64,000 bases of DNA from Paramacrobiotus metropolitanus (taxonomy: Eukaryota > Tardigrada > Eutardigrada > Parachela > Macrobiotidae), in contig NW_026570349.1 of assembly GCF_019649055.1 (NCBI RefSeq), positions 290,976 to 354,975 of the forward strand, given 5' to 3'. The stretch's first letter is position 1. The number at the start of each line of letters is the position of its first letter. Of this stretch, positions 31,478 through 44,834 are shown piece after piece. The translations under genes were made by a program, and so were the position numbers. Below the pieces are notes generated by a model. It made no database searches and had not been told where the DNA came from. It saw only the letters and a list, made by a program, of their open reading frames with translations.

Positions 31478-33935
31478 ATGATGGAGCTGAAGGAGGCTCA
31501 GCTGCTCTTGGGCAAGCGTTCTTTTAGAGCTGGGGATGTTGTAATGTGCTGTGAGCCCGTGGTATGGGTACTGGAGAGTAGTTGCGCTTACTGTTTGCGG
31601 CAGAGCGAGAACCTGCGTTCATGTTCCCGATGCAAGCTTCACCGCTACTGCAGCGTCGTTTGTCAGGTAGGGTTTCTTCTTCCTCGGCCTCCGACCGCGT
31701 TGACAAGAGTGCGCTTGCGAATTTACCAGGACGGTCAGAGATCATCGCTGTACAACAATATGATTATAGTCGAAAAATTACCGGGTTGGGGTTGTTTCTG
31801 CAGTCTGCTGACTGGATGCTGGAGCATAAACTGGAATGCAAACTACTGCGGCAGGCGACTGGTATGGAAACAGCGCACAGTCCGCACACACCATCGGAGA
31901 GCAGAGCGGGGTACAGTTTCGACGTGCCTCAAGAGCTCATCGCCAAGTTGGCCAACAAAATCAAGGTAATTGGCATTATTTTTCGGGTTCCATTGATGTA
32001 ATTTTCTGGCCAAAGTGATAGCTGACTTGTGAGATCCAAAAGAAACAGATGAGGCGACATCGCTACAATAGCTGCTCGCTGTGAGTAATTTGCATCTGCT
32101 GTGGTCCTTAGTTAAACGAGATGGTGGATGTCCCGGGAATGGGTCAGAAGTCTGTTAAAGATTTGCTGTCCATGCTGCCAGCCAATCCCGATCAAGCGAA
32201 AATCGAACGCAGTCTGTTGCCAGAGTAAGGTGTTTTTCCCGCCTGTATGAACCATATCCTGCCCAGTTCTGATGTTGCTCACAGATTATCCACTGGAGAG
32301 TCCAAGCATTCCATGTTAACCGGACTACCCGCCGCCGATGTTTTGACCTATTTTGGAGTCCTCCGCTACAATGTTCGGTCCCTGTTCGATGGGATATTCA
32401 GCCCCAACCCACGGATCGGCTAGGCGCTCTATGCACACGGACCGCGCTCGATGACGCCTGTGTGCTGGGACATCAATGTGGTGGTGAACTACCAAGCGCG
32501 ACGAATGGTCATGCATGCGGTGGAAGACATTCCGCAGCATACCGGACCTTCGGAAGTGAGTCTCCTGCCCTTTTCGCAACAGCACTAATTAGTATATGCT
32601 GGTCGTGGGCTCATGGCGAATGCGCTACCACTGCAAGATTTACCAAATTTAAATTTATGTTGAGACTTGGGGCGATGTGCTTAATGCTGTGATTCACCTT
32701 TCAGCTACGACACACTACCATCTGTAAAGTATTCTGCCTGACACGAGCGGAGCGTCGTGCTGCATTCGAGCAGCACCATGGCTATCCGTGTACTTGTCGA
32801 CGATGCACGCCAGAATATGTACGTACAAGCCGGTTGATTGATTTCTTGCGTAAAGGTAACCGTAGGTCCGTAGCACCTATTAAGCACCTTTCTGCTGCGT
32901 AGAAAGCATCCATTATTTTACAATCAGCGCAATGAAAAAAGTAATTTGATTCTACAATGAATTATCATGGTAATAAATTCGCAAACACATAAAGATGCGT
33001 GTAAGATATCCATATGTGACGTGCATCAGTGATCAGTCTTGCCAAACGTAAAGTAAAGATTGGGGAGTGGCTGGCTATGGAGCTTAGCGTATTCCATGAA
33101 TCTGCAATTCTCGCTCTACAGTACGTTTGAGCAGGAAATAAATCACCGGGCTTGCACACTTTTAATTAATTACGCTTAATATTCGGCTTTTTTCGGTAAT
33201 TTGCGCTACTGGATATTCCCACAGGATGCCGAGATTAATCCGTTACGCTGCGTAACGAAGGGGTGCTCCAACCGAATTCCCAGCGACAGCCGTGCCCTGC
33301 AGGCCTGCTCGGAATGCGGTGCCATCAACAGTGACCGGTTGCAAAAGTTTCGTGAATTTTCCGAGCAGCATGAGAAGATCCGGACGAGCTACCCAGAGGA
33401 GCGCCGCGCGGCCGTGGCCTTGCAGCTCTGTCGGGAAATGGACGCCGCCGGCATTCTGCAGCCGGATGCGCATTTCCGCTACGTCTGCGGCTGGGATCTA
33501 CCGCAGCAATACTTCGATGAGAACCGCTATGAAGAGGGCTGGAAGATGATCGAGGATTTGATTGTCTGCGTGCGGTAAGTTTTCACCTTAACGATCACCA
33601 ATGATGTTTCATTCGCTATTCAACCAGAACTCTTTGCAGAAATATCTACCCAAGGTATGCAGTGTTTCGTGCGCGTGAACTGACTTTAGCGGGATGGTCG
33701 GCCGTTAATGCGCTCGAAAAGCGATTGCTGAATGCTGAATAAGGCGGATCCGATGTCCCGAACGGCCAGCATTGAAGTGTGTGAACTGGTGAAGAATTAT
33801 TGTGAAGAAGCGAGGGATATTTTAGTTAAGTTGTTTGGCACGCAGTGCAACGAGGCCCAGAAAGCCCTTGCGACTTGTAAGCACGTATACGTGAAAGCGT
33901 GCCGCATTCAGCAGGCTCTTTTCAGCCGCAAATAA
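31478..33935 (+). pseudogene. SMYD-like pseudogene H (sister of D)
   Basis: All seven exons are recognisable with good splice sites: 31478-31666, 31804-31965, 32112-32224, 32285-32555, 32705-32818, 33225-33574, 33640-33935. Three lesions are present. Exon 1 lost five codons (Ala-Tyr-Lys-Thr-Arg) just before the first MYND Cys. Exon 4 has an in-frame TAG at 32421-32423 where D has Leu (IGLAL). Exon 7 has a frameshift giving a TAA near 33739, with the rest of the exon in another frame to 33935. The donor after exon 4 follows GAA instead of GAT. Confidence 0.88.
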
Positions 33936-34841
33936 TGTTTTTGACGTTGTCCAGTGTGTTTCTTGTTACATTTCCCCTGGCGGTATTTTTAGCTGCATTA
34001 CCGTTTTTGTACAGGCAGGTAATGGGGTGGATGGACCTTCAGTAAGTATCACATGAAAGTACAAACTAGTACTAAAAAACATAAGTTTGATGCAGGCAGG
34101 TAATTGATTCGAGAACCGAGAAATGGGTAGTTCGAGTACATATGTTATTTACTTGTGTACTGGCTTAAAGTGCGAGATGGCTTAATAATTTTCCAGGGCG
34201 GGCTTCTTTCCGCTGACCTGGCTTGCTGTTCACTGTTGTGCTTTTGGTTTTTCGGGACTTCTGTCCCCGCATTTTGTGCTTTTTTGACCGGATGCTTTGT
34301 GCGTACTGTCTGCAGAATCCGCTTGTTCCAGTTGATTTGTTTTGGGTGTGGCGGCAATATCGCCAGTAAACTGGTGTTTCCAGGTTGTTCCATCGAGGGC
34401 GCACGGGCACTTATCCGCCACGTACATTGGATAATTTCCTGGATGTGATCATATGAAAAATAATTTTTTTATCTTTCTAAATATTTGTATGGAGAATTTT
34501 ATAAACGAGGAACTGTACGATTAACAATTTAACAGTAAAGTCAACTTAGCCAAGTGATGCAGCGTCGTCGAGCTTGGGCCACACTGCCAATCCATGGTGG
34601 CCGACATGGTACGCCAGCGCAGCCTCGGTTACCCCTTTCGGTTACGGTTTATTACCACATACTGATGCCTTTTCGTGACACCAGCCGTTTCTGGCAGATC
34701 GCATAATTATTGTCTTTTATTTTGGGAAAGTGGTGGCTAATTATACGCTTTCTTACTTACATAAGTTACATTATACCCAGAGTTACCTTATTTGAGTTCC
34801 TTTTCGGTTATCAAATTACCTTGAGTACCTTCTTTCCCGAA
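33936..34841. other. Spacer H-I, duplicate of 19756-20607
   Basis: Aligned to the D-E spacer along most of its length, with a short insertion near 34020-34100. No gene is supported. Confidence 0.6.
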
Positions 34842-37576
34842 ATGGCGATTGCAAAAGCTGCGTCAAGCGCTGGCAGGCGAAGCTTTGCCTGTGGCGACCT
34901 GGTCATAGCTTGTGATCCTTTGGTGTGGGCCCTGGAGCGGAGCGCCTACAAAACGCGCTGTGCCTATTGTTTGGAGGAGAGCTCAGAGTTGCGAGCTTGT
35001 TCAGGATGTCAACTGCATCGCTACTGTAATTCCACCTGCCAGGTACGCTGAGTTGCTGACTAGCTCAAATAACCTAATACAGTATCACTCCAGTCGGTAT
35101 ATTGTACAAGTCGTGTGTGGCTTGAGTTTTCCATGGAGAGTTTAACCTGTCACGGATTTGTTTTGCCCGTGAGATGGGGGTTTCGTCTACGCTCTCCTTG
35201 CACGCAGGGCGGGAGAAATTCAGCAAGTACGCTCCCTTGATTGCAGTGGTACTTTTATTAATTGTTTGGTAGGCCGCTGACTGGAAAGTGGAGCATAAAC
35301 TGGAATGCGCCATGCTGAAGAAAATTAGCAGCAAAAGCAGCGGAACACACAAGGAGTTGATAAGCATCGTGGCATTTTTGCCTGAAGGAGAATCGTCGCT
35401 TTTTCCCATAATCTTGGATATGATTGCCAAGTTGGCCAATAAAATTAAGGTAAGGTGAAATAAAATCCACGTTTCCAAAACTTTTCGATTGGTCTGTGTA
35501 TTTACATTATAAACGTTTTAGAGCACATTCTTGGAAAAATTAGTTATTTGGAATATGTTCTCGATAAACCTGTTGAACAAAATTTGTTCAGTTTTTGGCG
35601 TGATATATGAACGTTGTTTTGGGATTGTAATAATATATAATCACAACGAGTGCTTGATTATTATTAAATTCTTATTTAATAATAATCAAGCACTCGCAAA
35701 ACAATATCCATAAACCACTCCAAAAATTTAATTAATATACCGTTGGACCTTCTGTGTTTGTTTGTGCTCGGTTAATCGTGTATTTGCTGCCCATACGCTG
35801 CTTTTTTCCAGTTAAACACGACGACGGACATTCCGGGATTGGGTCAGAAATCAGCCCACGATCTTCTGCAAATGCTGCCACCAAATCCCGCGCAATCGTC
35901 CACCGAACGGATTCTCTTGCCCACGTAGGTTCTATTTTGCAGCATCCATGAAACCGTTTACAGCAGATCTGTATGGCTGGTGTAGAAGGATCACTACGGG
36001 TAGTGGGACGGAAAATGCCACGGTACTCGACATGCCGCTAATGGACTTCCTGAAGTATTACGGCATCATCCACTACAACTTTATGCCGGTGTGTGACGTA
36101 CTGGAGGACAGTGCCTGTATCGGACTGGCGCTGTATCCGCAGGCATCGCGGCGCCAGATGACGCCGGTGTGCTTGGACATCAATGTGGTGCTGAATAATC
36201 GCGGTCGGCAGCTTGTTGTGCATGCGGTGGAAAACATTCCAGAATATACCGGACTGCAAGATGTAAGCCTGGTAAAATTTCCACATTGGCATTTACTGGT
36301 GTTGCGATAAGGTTCGCAAGCCTTACGAAGATTTGAAGACGCAAGCTACACGGCAGTACTAAATGAGTCAATTGATGAGACTAAAGATTGTTACAATCTA
36401 TTGCTTCCAGCTGCGTTACACAGCCGTCCAAGAACCGTTCAACCAAACCAGAGCGGAGCGTCGCGCTGCTTTTGTGAAGTATCATGGATATCCGTGTACG
36501 TGCCGCAAATGCACGGAGGAATATGTACGTACACCTTTGCCGACGCTTTTAGACAGAATGATTGTTTTTAGCTGTTGATTTATTTTTGTTTGTCCTTCCG
36601 TAGGATGCGGATGTTAATCCGCTGAAATGTGTGACGATGGGCTGTTCGAATCGCATTCCCAGCGACAGTCGTGCACGTGGCGCGTGTTCGGAATGCGGCG
36701 CCCTCAACGGGGACCGGTTGGCGCAGTTTCGGCGCTTCATGCAGCAGCTGGACACAATTATCGATATCCGTCTACCACGGGAGCATAACCAGGCCAAGAT
36801 TACGGAGCTGTGCGAGAAAATAGAGGCTGCCGGTATCCTGCAGTCCGATGCGCATATCCGTTATGTGTGTGGATGGAAATTGTGGGAGAAATACCTTGAG
36901 GAAGGACGATGTGAAGAGGGCTGTCGGCTGATGGATGAACTGGTTGACTGCATGCGGTAAGGCTTCCGACTGTAAATGATATAATATGATTAATGTCAGG
37001 GGTAATATCTCACTCTTGTAGCTGAACTCCTTTACTGAGATATCTTACCAAACCATAGGAAAAGCAGTCTAGATTTTTTGGTTTTCTAAAAAAGTACACT
37101 TGATTGAGTTTATTTGATAAAACTGCCTTATCTCAGAAAGAATTCCAGCCTCCAGCCTTCCTTGGCTATGTAGTTTTAAGCCAAACGTCGGGTGCATTGC
37201 GTTATAACATATGGTACTGAACTGGTATCTTTATGCTGTACGGTATACTGATAATATTTTCAGGGACGTTTATCCGAAGTACGAAGTCATCCGCGCAGTT
37301 CTCCTGATGAACGCGGGAACTGCCGCCACTGCTGCTCTGCAGAAACGGGTGCTTGTACAAGGGATGGGACGGCTGTCAGAACCGGCGAAAATCAAGCTGG
37401 AAGCACTGGCGGCACACGTGTGCTGTCGTATTCTCGATTTTTGTAAGGAAGCGTACGATATCTTGGTTGTGCTATTTGGTCAGCAGTCAAAGGAGGCTCG
37501 GACCAGCCTGACTGTGATACAAAGTGTGTCTACACACATTTACCAAATCGAGCATGCGTTTCACGGCCGCAAGTAA
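34842..37576 (+). CDS. SMYD-like SET/MYND protein I (515 aa, degenerate SET)
   Basis: Exons 34842-35042, 35273-35449, 35812-35924, 35986-36262, 36411-36524, 36604-36956, 37264-37576; in frame to a TAA. Sister of gene E; MYND complete (CAYCLEESSELRACSGC, YCNSTC). Exon 2 has the same hydrophobic insert, three codons longer. Exon 3 has DIPGLGQKS. The SET core shows QMTPVCLDINV with Leu instead of Trp. LRYTAV, CTCRKC and the Cys4 element are kept. The longest of the coding-competent copies. Intron 2 contains a perfect 22-bp hairpin. Confidence 0.87.
35647..35696. repeat. Perfect 22-bp hairpin in intron 2 of gene I
   Basis: Arms 35647-35668 and 35675-35696 are exact inverted copies (begins CGAGTGCTTGATTATTA) with loop TTCTTA. 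Gene E intron 2 has no equivalent, so it is a recent foldback. Confidence 0.9.
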
Positions 37577-38657
37577 CCAGAGAATTGTGCGAAGATCTAA
37601 GTCGACCTTGTTAAGGTGTGGAGCAGTATTCATTTGACTGCGATTTTGATTTCTCTTCATGGAAGAAAACTCTGCTATTCTATAAACCTTCCCCGCTTTC
37701 GAATGGAATTCACTATGTACTGTATCTGGTAGATAAAGTGCCACTACTGTCAGGTCTTCGTTTGCTGGACACCGCGCATGTTGCGTACTGCGTAGAACGT
37801 CGTGCAGCTATTCTTAAACAAGAAGTTGTGGTGTTAATACGAGTACAACTAACGACTACATTATGCGTTACCAAAATTGATGAGTGTTGTGGTGAGAATG
37901 AATCTTCCAAATCGATGTTTCCGCAACGTGGTTTTTTTCAGTTTGTACTAGTACATCTTATAGGTGGTTTAAAATCTGATTAATTTTGGCGGCATGCCAC
38001 TCTGGATCTTAAACTGTATCTTGCGTTGTTGTCAGTACAGGTACAAGCCTGTCCGGTAATTTCTTACGAATCAATACAGCGAAATTCACAAATTTACGAC
38101 GTAGTGTAGTGGCAATTGCCATAGGACAAACTCAGCGCTAAATATGTGCTGTTTGTACCTTTACGTAGGAAATTACCGGACAAGCTTGTACAATATTCAC
38201 AATGCAGACCACCACCATCCCCGAGAAAAAAATTATTCATCAAAGCAGAAATGTGTTCTAATCTGCACATTGCTCTGATCGCAGTCATTGTAATGTCTAC
38301 GGTCTAATACTTTATTAGTAGTATCACTGTTTCGTAATAGTGCAAAGAGTCAACTGAATACACTAACGTAGTAACCGAGGCTTTGCATGCCCGGTTGCTA
38401 CGTACATAAGGTCACAACAATATCAGCAATAATCACAAGATATCCGTACGTACTTCCGGTCGTTCGTCATACACCACAGTCATCGCACTGAAAAACACTA
38501 TTAAAATCGCAGTGCTGGAATATATCTGTAAACACATTGCAACAAACACATCGAAAACGACTGTTTTGCTTTTTACTTAATCAGCTCCACGATTAGTTGC
38601 ACTCCACGATGGCTTTAACGCTTTTCAAGCTCTCGGTGTAGTTGTTTTTGCCGCCTG
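37577..38657. other. Intergenic with one foldback MITE
   Basis: The first 250 bases match the 3' flank of gene E. Beyond that only the foldback at 38041-38191 is recognisable. Confidence 0.5.
38036..38195. mobile_element. Small foldback MITE
   Basis: Inverted ends 38041-38068 and 38164-38191 (GTACAAGCCTGTCCGGTAAT and its near-exact inverse), 28 bases with two or three mismatches. A TA dinucleotide flanks both sides, which would suit a Tc1/mariner MITE, but TA is weak evidence by itself. Confidence 0.6.
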
Positions 38658-38659
38658 AT

Positions 38660-40115
38660 GGACGGGCGGGAGATGCTACCTTCAAACCCTCAATTAGGGC
38701 AGATGGACACCGCATGGGAGATGTGTGCTATAAAGATCTTTGACGTCCATGAGGAATGTTTGTTGACTAAGTGGAAGGTACAGTATATGTATAAGTTTGA
38801 TACTTTCAAAGCGATCATTGCCGAGCCGAAACGACATGCTAGCGTTTTACGAAAAAACTGGCTACAACGCCATACCGAACGTGGATGTATTGAATGGTAG
38901 GGCCATTCGGGATGGCGGTGTACCCTCAGGCGTTCCCTCGCCTCTTGACGCCAGTCTGCTGGGATGTAAATGTGGTGTTGAGTTTCCGCGGGCGGCGTTT
39001 CTATATTTTCGCGGTGGAGGATATTCCGGTGGAGGATATTTCTAGATTTTCGCGGTGGATGCTACGCCGGACCTACGATGTAAATACAGTGCCACCGTTG
39101 TGCTATTAACAGTTGCAGCTATCTAAGCAGCTTTGAAAATAAACGCGAATGTGACGGTCACAACTAAATTTCGGGCGTTTTTTGCTTGCAGTTGCGATAA
39201 AATGACATTGTGGAACCGTACTATTTGACACCAGCCGGGCGTCGTTCAAACTCGAGAAGCACGGATATCCTTGCACGTGCCGGAAGTGCTGTCCACAATC
39301 TGTAACAAATCTGGCATCGCAGTAACGGAAATTTATTAGATAACAGCCACTCCAGTAATAAAACAACAAATGCGGTCAAACAGTCAAACGTGTGCAAACA
39401 TCAAACGTTACATCTATCCTTTCCAACATGTCCGCCGCAACGTTCGAGACGTCCGGATTGTTTTAGACGGTTACATACGCCAACATCGCCATGCCTTTCC
39501 TACAGTAACTAAAATCTGTAACACACTCCTTAGGAAAGGCAATAAATAAATTTATTCATAAGCTGTCGTATGCAAGTACTATCACACAGTTCCAAACCGT
39601 AACACAACTAGATAAAAATAAGCCAGAGTTAACTTCAGTCGATCCGCGTTTCGTTTCAGGAAGCGGATGTTAATTTTTTGAAGTTTGAAGCAACCCTGAG
39701 CCGAATGTGGTGCCGTGAACCCACAGCCGTTGTAGGAGCACCGTCGTTTCATGGCACAATACGAAGCCATCAAAATCGCTTTCCGAAAGATGTCCACTCA
39801 CACATGGTTGTCGATCTCTGCAAAGAGATGGACGCTGCCGGCATCCTGCAGCCGGATGCGCAAATCCGCTACGTTTGTAGCTGGGAATTGCCGCAAAAAT
39901 TTACGATGAGAACCGCTTTGAGAAGGGCTGGAGATGATGCAGAATTGATTGTTTGCGTGCGATAAGTTGATTGATGTAGGCCACTTGCTGACAATATCAG
40001 ACCAAGCGTACTCTGTTATTTTTGATTAATATCGAGAAGCGAGGGATCTTTTTATTTTGCTGTATGGTGAGCGTTCAAAGGAAGCCATCGGAGGCCACAA
40101 TATGTATTTGCATGG
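38660..40115 (+). pseudogene. SMYD-like pseudogene J (strongly decayed)
   Basis: Pieces in order: exon 3 end (REMLPSNPQLGQ, about 38667-38723); SET exon (38797-39085) with the LTPVCWDVNVVLSFRGRRF core intact but an internal duplication of VEDIPVED-coding sequence and a changed end; post-SET exon (about 39192-39302) with indels; exon 6 (about 39660-39963), first half missing; last exon scrap (about 40003-40110). MYND exons are not found. It is related to the K/L subgroup by its exon 3. Confidence 0.8.
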
Positions 40116-41065
40116 ATCAACGCTTTTGTGCGCGGCATTCCAAGATACCTTTCTTATCCGTAGCCCGTGCGAAAACCGTAGCATTCTTTGCGTGCACGGT
40201 TGTTTTCTGTAAATGGATTTTGTCCTGACTTCATTTTTATAAGAAGAAGATGGAGAAACTTCGCTGGTAATACAAAGTTACCTTTAGACCGCCACCTAGC
40301 CGATCCTCGAATAAATTGTTGACTACAGTAAACGAAGGGGCTAGTACACGTGGTTTCTTCTGTCCGAGTACAGTTTGTAAGCAGTAAGAGTACAACTATT
40401 CCGGGAGAACAGATCCCATGTAATTTAAGATTTTCAGTTAGTAAATATCCTTAGTGCATTCCTGTAAAGCTGCTGATGAAGCGATAATATTAATAACATA
40501 TATCCACACTCGAGCGCGAGGGAAAGCAGTAAGAGATGACAACCACTATTTGTTTATCCATCGGAAAAACTCCTAACGAAAAAAAGCCGGGTCAATGCGA
40601 AAACGCTGTTGAAATGCCAGAACTAGAAGCATAACATCGCCAAAAAGCAAAACCGGCCAACGCCACTGTTTGATTCACCACTACCAGAAATGCGAAAGAG
40701 TACAAAAAATTCCTAAAATTAAATAACACAAACATAACGCCCCCCAAGATAGAAGAAGGCGAGTGCCGGCAGGAAAGTTCTCCGTTACGTCGGTTACGTT
40801 AGGAAATTTCGAGCGCCACTGCCTACCAGTGGTGCACGCACGGCGACCGCAGAGTCTGCCTTTTCCAACCGATCGTTACAGTAAGTTAGTTATAACGTTT
40901 ACAAGCCTCAGTAGTCGATATTCAATAAACAGTACAGTAAGTACTCATGTTCAGATTTTCAGTACAAGCACTTACATTCTGGAAAATTGGTTTCGTTTCA
41001 CAGCGCTTTGTGGTAGCTTCTCTTTTTGTTCATTGTGAAAATTTGTTAATAGTCGCGAATTCATC
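40116..41065. other. Intergenic, nothing recognised
   Basis: Spacer between J and K; a promoter for K is expected here but no motif is clear. Confidence 0.4.
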
Positions 41066-43984
41066 ATGGAGACGAAGGAGACCGTGTCGACAACTGGCAG
41101 CCGTTCTTTCAAGCCTGGCGATGTTGTCATGTGCTGTGAACCCTTGGTGTGGGTATTGGACAGCAACACCTACAAAACACGCTGTGCTCACTGTCTGCAT
41201 GCGAGCCAGGAACTACGCACTTGCTCAGGATGCAAACTCCACCGCTACTGCAGTGTTGAGTGCCAGGTAGGAGGTGGAGGTTATTTTCAGTGTCTGACTG
41301 ACTGTCAGCTCCGCTCAGTGTCACTGGCAGCTTCTGCGCTTATCCAGATATCGAGACGTCATCCATACAGTATGCGACCAATCGGGTTGAAATTCATCCA
41401 GAATATTATAGCATGGGCTGTTTCATATAGTCAACAGATTGGAAACTGGAACATAAACTGGAATGCGCTCTGCTGAAGAATGCGACTGGTGCTAAATGGG
41501 AAACAGCGCCCGGGTCGACGAACAGCACTGCGCAGCAAGTCCTTAAAATACCTCGTGAACTTGTTGCGAAGCTGGCAAACAAAATCAAGGTGAATTAAAG
41601 TACTTTATGCTATTATCAAATATAAACGATTACGATAGATGTTTCAAGCCGGAGGTAGCCCCTGTCACTGCCCGATTTTTGTTCACCTAAATTAATTTTT
41701 TTCTCAGCTGAACCTGACGATCGATGTTCCCGGATTAGGCCGGAAATCCGTCAAGGAACTGTGGGAGATGCTACCCTCTCACCCCAAATTAGGGCAAGAA
41801 AACACCACGCGACAGATGTAAGTACATTCTGTGGCATTCAGAACGCTTGATTTTGACCGGGCGAGAAATTACTACAGTAGAAAAATCTGAATTCGTACAG
41901 AGCAGCCATTGAGGATCCACCACTGGGCATTACCTTGCCTGAGATGGTGGAATATTACGTCAATATCCAGCACAACGCCATGCCCATCATGGATGCGGCG
42001 AAGGGTAAGGGGCATATTGGGATGGCGGTGTATCCCCCGGCTTCCCCTCGTCTGATGACGCCGGTCTGCTGGGACAAGAATGTGGTGCTGAACTTCCGCG
42101 GACGACGGTTGGTTATCCATGCTGTGGAGGAAATTCCCAACTACACCGGACTGAAAGACGTCAGTGAATGGCTGTTACAGGTTTTTGATTGACTTGCATC
42201 CGATAATGATTATCAGTAAAAAGTCTCAAGTGCAGGAGCATCCATATAATTAGTATTTTTATATTTTCCTTGCAGCTGCGGTTCGACTATATACGGGAGC
42301 CGTATCATCAGACACGAGCTGAGCGTCGCGCTGTATTCGAGAAGTTTTACGGATATCCATGCACATGCCGGAAATGCACCCGACAATATGTACGTAATTG
42401 TTGTGATGGTCCAATAAGTTCAGATTATGCGGAATGAGGACTACTTTCTACTTCACTTCAATAGAATGCAATGTGTACTGCTTACTAATTACGACTTACG
42501 GGTGGCTCGAGCTCATACGGTCGTACCACAGTGCAGTAGAGCAGTTTTCAATCTCAAAACCCGGTTTCGTAGCCGGCATACAAAACGTACGCCATACACT
42601 GTACGACTAAAGCTCCACTTCAAACGAATCACGTTATCTTTTAGCTATCAATGACCCTTCCAGATTGAAAAGCCCCCCCACAGAATAAAGCTTCCATTCC
42701 GTGTCATGCCGTACCGTTATTGAACTTATGGTGACCCTCCCCGAAATACGAATCCGAAGTTAACAAAAATGGTGGCACTGACTGCTGTAGGCCACGTTTA
42801 ATAAAGCGCAGAATACATACTGCGTCCCAATTTAAGTTAATTACCGTTAAGTGAACTTCTTGTACTGTTTCACTTAACGGAAAACAATGACAGTGGTGAG
42901 ACGGACGCCCGTCGTCAGTTCCCCGTTTCGGCAAGAGAACCATCGAAAACGTTATTCTTATCCATTTTTGCGTGCGTAATCAATAATAACCATCCCGAAA
43001 CAGCGGTTCCCATCCAGATCGCATATGAAAAAAGCAGCAACGCGAAAAATTTAGTACGGACGGAACTTTAGGCACTTTAAAGTTAAAGCACTTACGTGGC
43101 TAAAATCTTCAGTGCGTTGAGCGGTAATATGGGACCGAGTTACCAACTGGTCGCCATAGTCAAATGTATGCAGCAACTATCGCTTCCCACTTCAGAATTG
43201 CGGCAAGCGGTTGTTTATTTCAGGAGGCTGATATAAATCCGTTGAAATGTATCACCGCTGGCTGCGCGAATCGCATTCCAAGCGATAACCGTGCTCTGCA
43301 ACCCTGTACCGACTGCGGTGCACTGAACTATGAGCGGTTAATGGCGTACGTTCAGTTCATGGTGCAGCACGAGGTTACAAAGGCGCGCTGTCCTGAAGAA
43401 TATCTCCCGGCGGTGCTTCTCGAACTCTGCAAAGAACTGGACGCGGCCGGCATTCTCCATCCGGATGCGCATATCCGCTACATCTGTGGTTGGGAATGGC
43501 CCAGGAAACTGTACAACGAGAACCGCTTCGAAGACGGCTGGAAGATGATGCAGGAAATGATTGTGTTCGTGCGGTACGTGAATTTCCAAAACTATATAAA
43601 TCACCTGTAAACAAGATGAAAAAAATACAATACAAATGCGAGTCCATTCAACGGAAAATCTATCCATTTCACAGGAACATCTATCCAAAATACGAACATT
43701 TTCGCGCTGTTGTGCTGGTGATTGCCGGAGTATCGACTGCAACAGCTTTAAAGAAGCGAGTCATGGAACAGATTGGCCAACTGTCAGCAGCGGAAACGAA
43801 GGACCTGAAAACGTTGTCCGACCAAGCGTTTTCAGTTATTCTTGATTACTGCAGCGAAGCCAACGAAATATTCACCTTGTTGTTTGGTGATGGTTCGAGA
43901 GAGGCCATCAAAGGCATCACTATCGTCGCGCTAACCAATGTTATGGCTCGTGACATCGAGAAAGCCTTTTCTGAACGCAAATAA
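41066..43984 (+). CDS. SMYD-like SET/MYND protein K (500 aa, degenerate SET)
   Basis: Exons 41066-41266, 41431-41589, 41708-41817, 41901-42159, 42276-42389, 43224-43573, 43675-43984; in frame to a TAA. The MYND finger is complete (CAHC...CSGC...YCSVEC, then H/C in exon 2). Exon 3 has the subgroup form DVPGLGRKSVKELWEML. The SET core has LMTPVCWDKNVVLNFRGRRL. The position after SET is Phe (LRFDYI) instead of Tyr, so the catalytic tyrosine is also lost here. CTCRKC and Cys4 follow. Intron 5 is long (834 bases) and holds a 12-bp hairpin. An extra acceptor-like site precedes exon 7. Confidence 0.87.
42844..42880. repeat. 12-bp hairpin in intron 5 of gene K
   Basis: CCGTTAAGTGAA and TTCACTTAACGG are perfect inverse copies separated by 13 bases. 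Confidence 0.75.
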
Positions 43985-44834
43985 CGTGAAAAGTGTGTAC
44001 GGTGTATCTGAAGTAGGTTACTGTACCGGCTGCATTTTGGTGGTTTTTGCGAGTGTACTTCTATATAATAATTTGTGAATGAACCGAGTCGTTTTCCATG
44101 TACCGGAGACCATGTCATTATTAGAGAGTTGTTTTGAGATTGAAAATTCAGAGTGCGAAGCGCAGCGCGTGACTGAAGAAGTCCTTCCGCACTTCCCAAT
44201 TTAAGTTTTAAGATCGATCCGGTTAATCCTTTTGCACATTTGTTATTGATGCAAATTTTGCGGTAACTTGAAAAACTATCCTAGTTGACACGATAGCATT
44301 GAACATCCACCCATCCGTTCCTGCCGGCTACCCGTGCTCGCGACGGGGACAAAAGGGAACGAAATGGAACAAAATGTCGCAAATGCGTGATACCTACAAA
44401 ATTCGTTACTTACGAGTCAGGAGTGAAGGGATTACAGTACAGAGCTAGGCTGTCAGTCAGAATTTAAATAACACACATCAGTTGAAATCATGAGTAGTTT
44501 AACTCTGCAAATACAACTCAAATTAACGAGTAGTTATAGAGTTGTAGAATCATTTCCCTTTCACGGAAACCCCTAGCAGTAGTGCGCGCACGGCGACCGC
44601 ACGTACCACCAAGCCTGCACAGTACGTACGCACGTCCTGGTATCCTGTACATACTGTAGGTCGTGGTGGGCGTGACAGTGACGTTGCTGCTTTTGCTAGA
44701 TGACACGTTTCAGATTCACTGCATTTCGTGCTAGATTTGGTTCTTGCACTATTTCGTTGCATTTCGTGTAAGATTGGTCTCGAACGATTCAGAATTTTTC
44801 TATTGTGTAATATTGTATAAAAGCCCGGGAGTTC
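43985..44834. other. Intergenic, nothing recognised
   Basis: Spacer between K and L. Contains GCGCGCACGGCGACCGCA (about 44583), also found before K (about 40836) as a CACGGCGACCGCAGAG-type text, so it may be shared promoter-region sequence. Confidence 0.4.
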
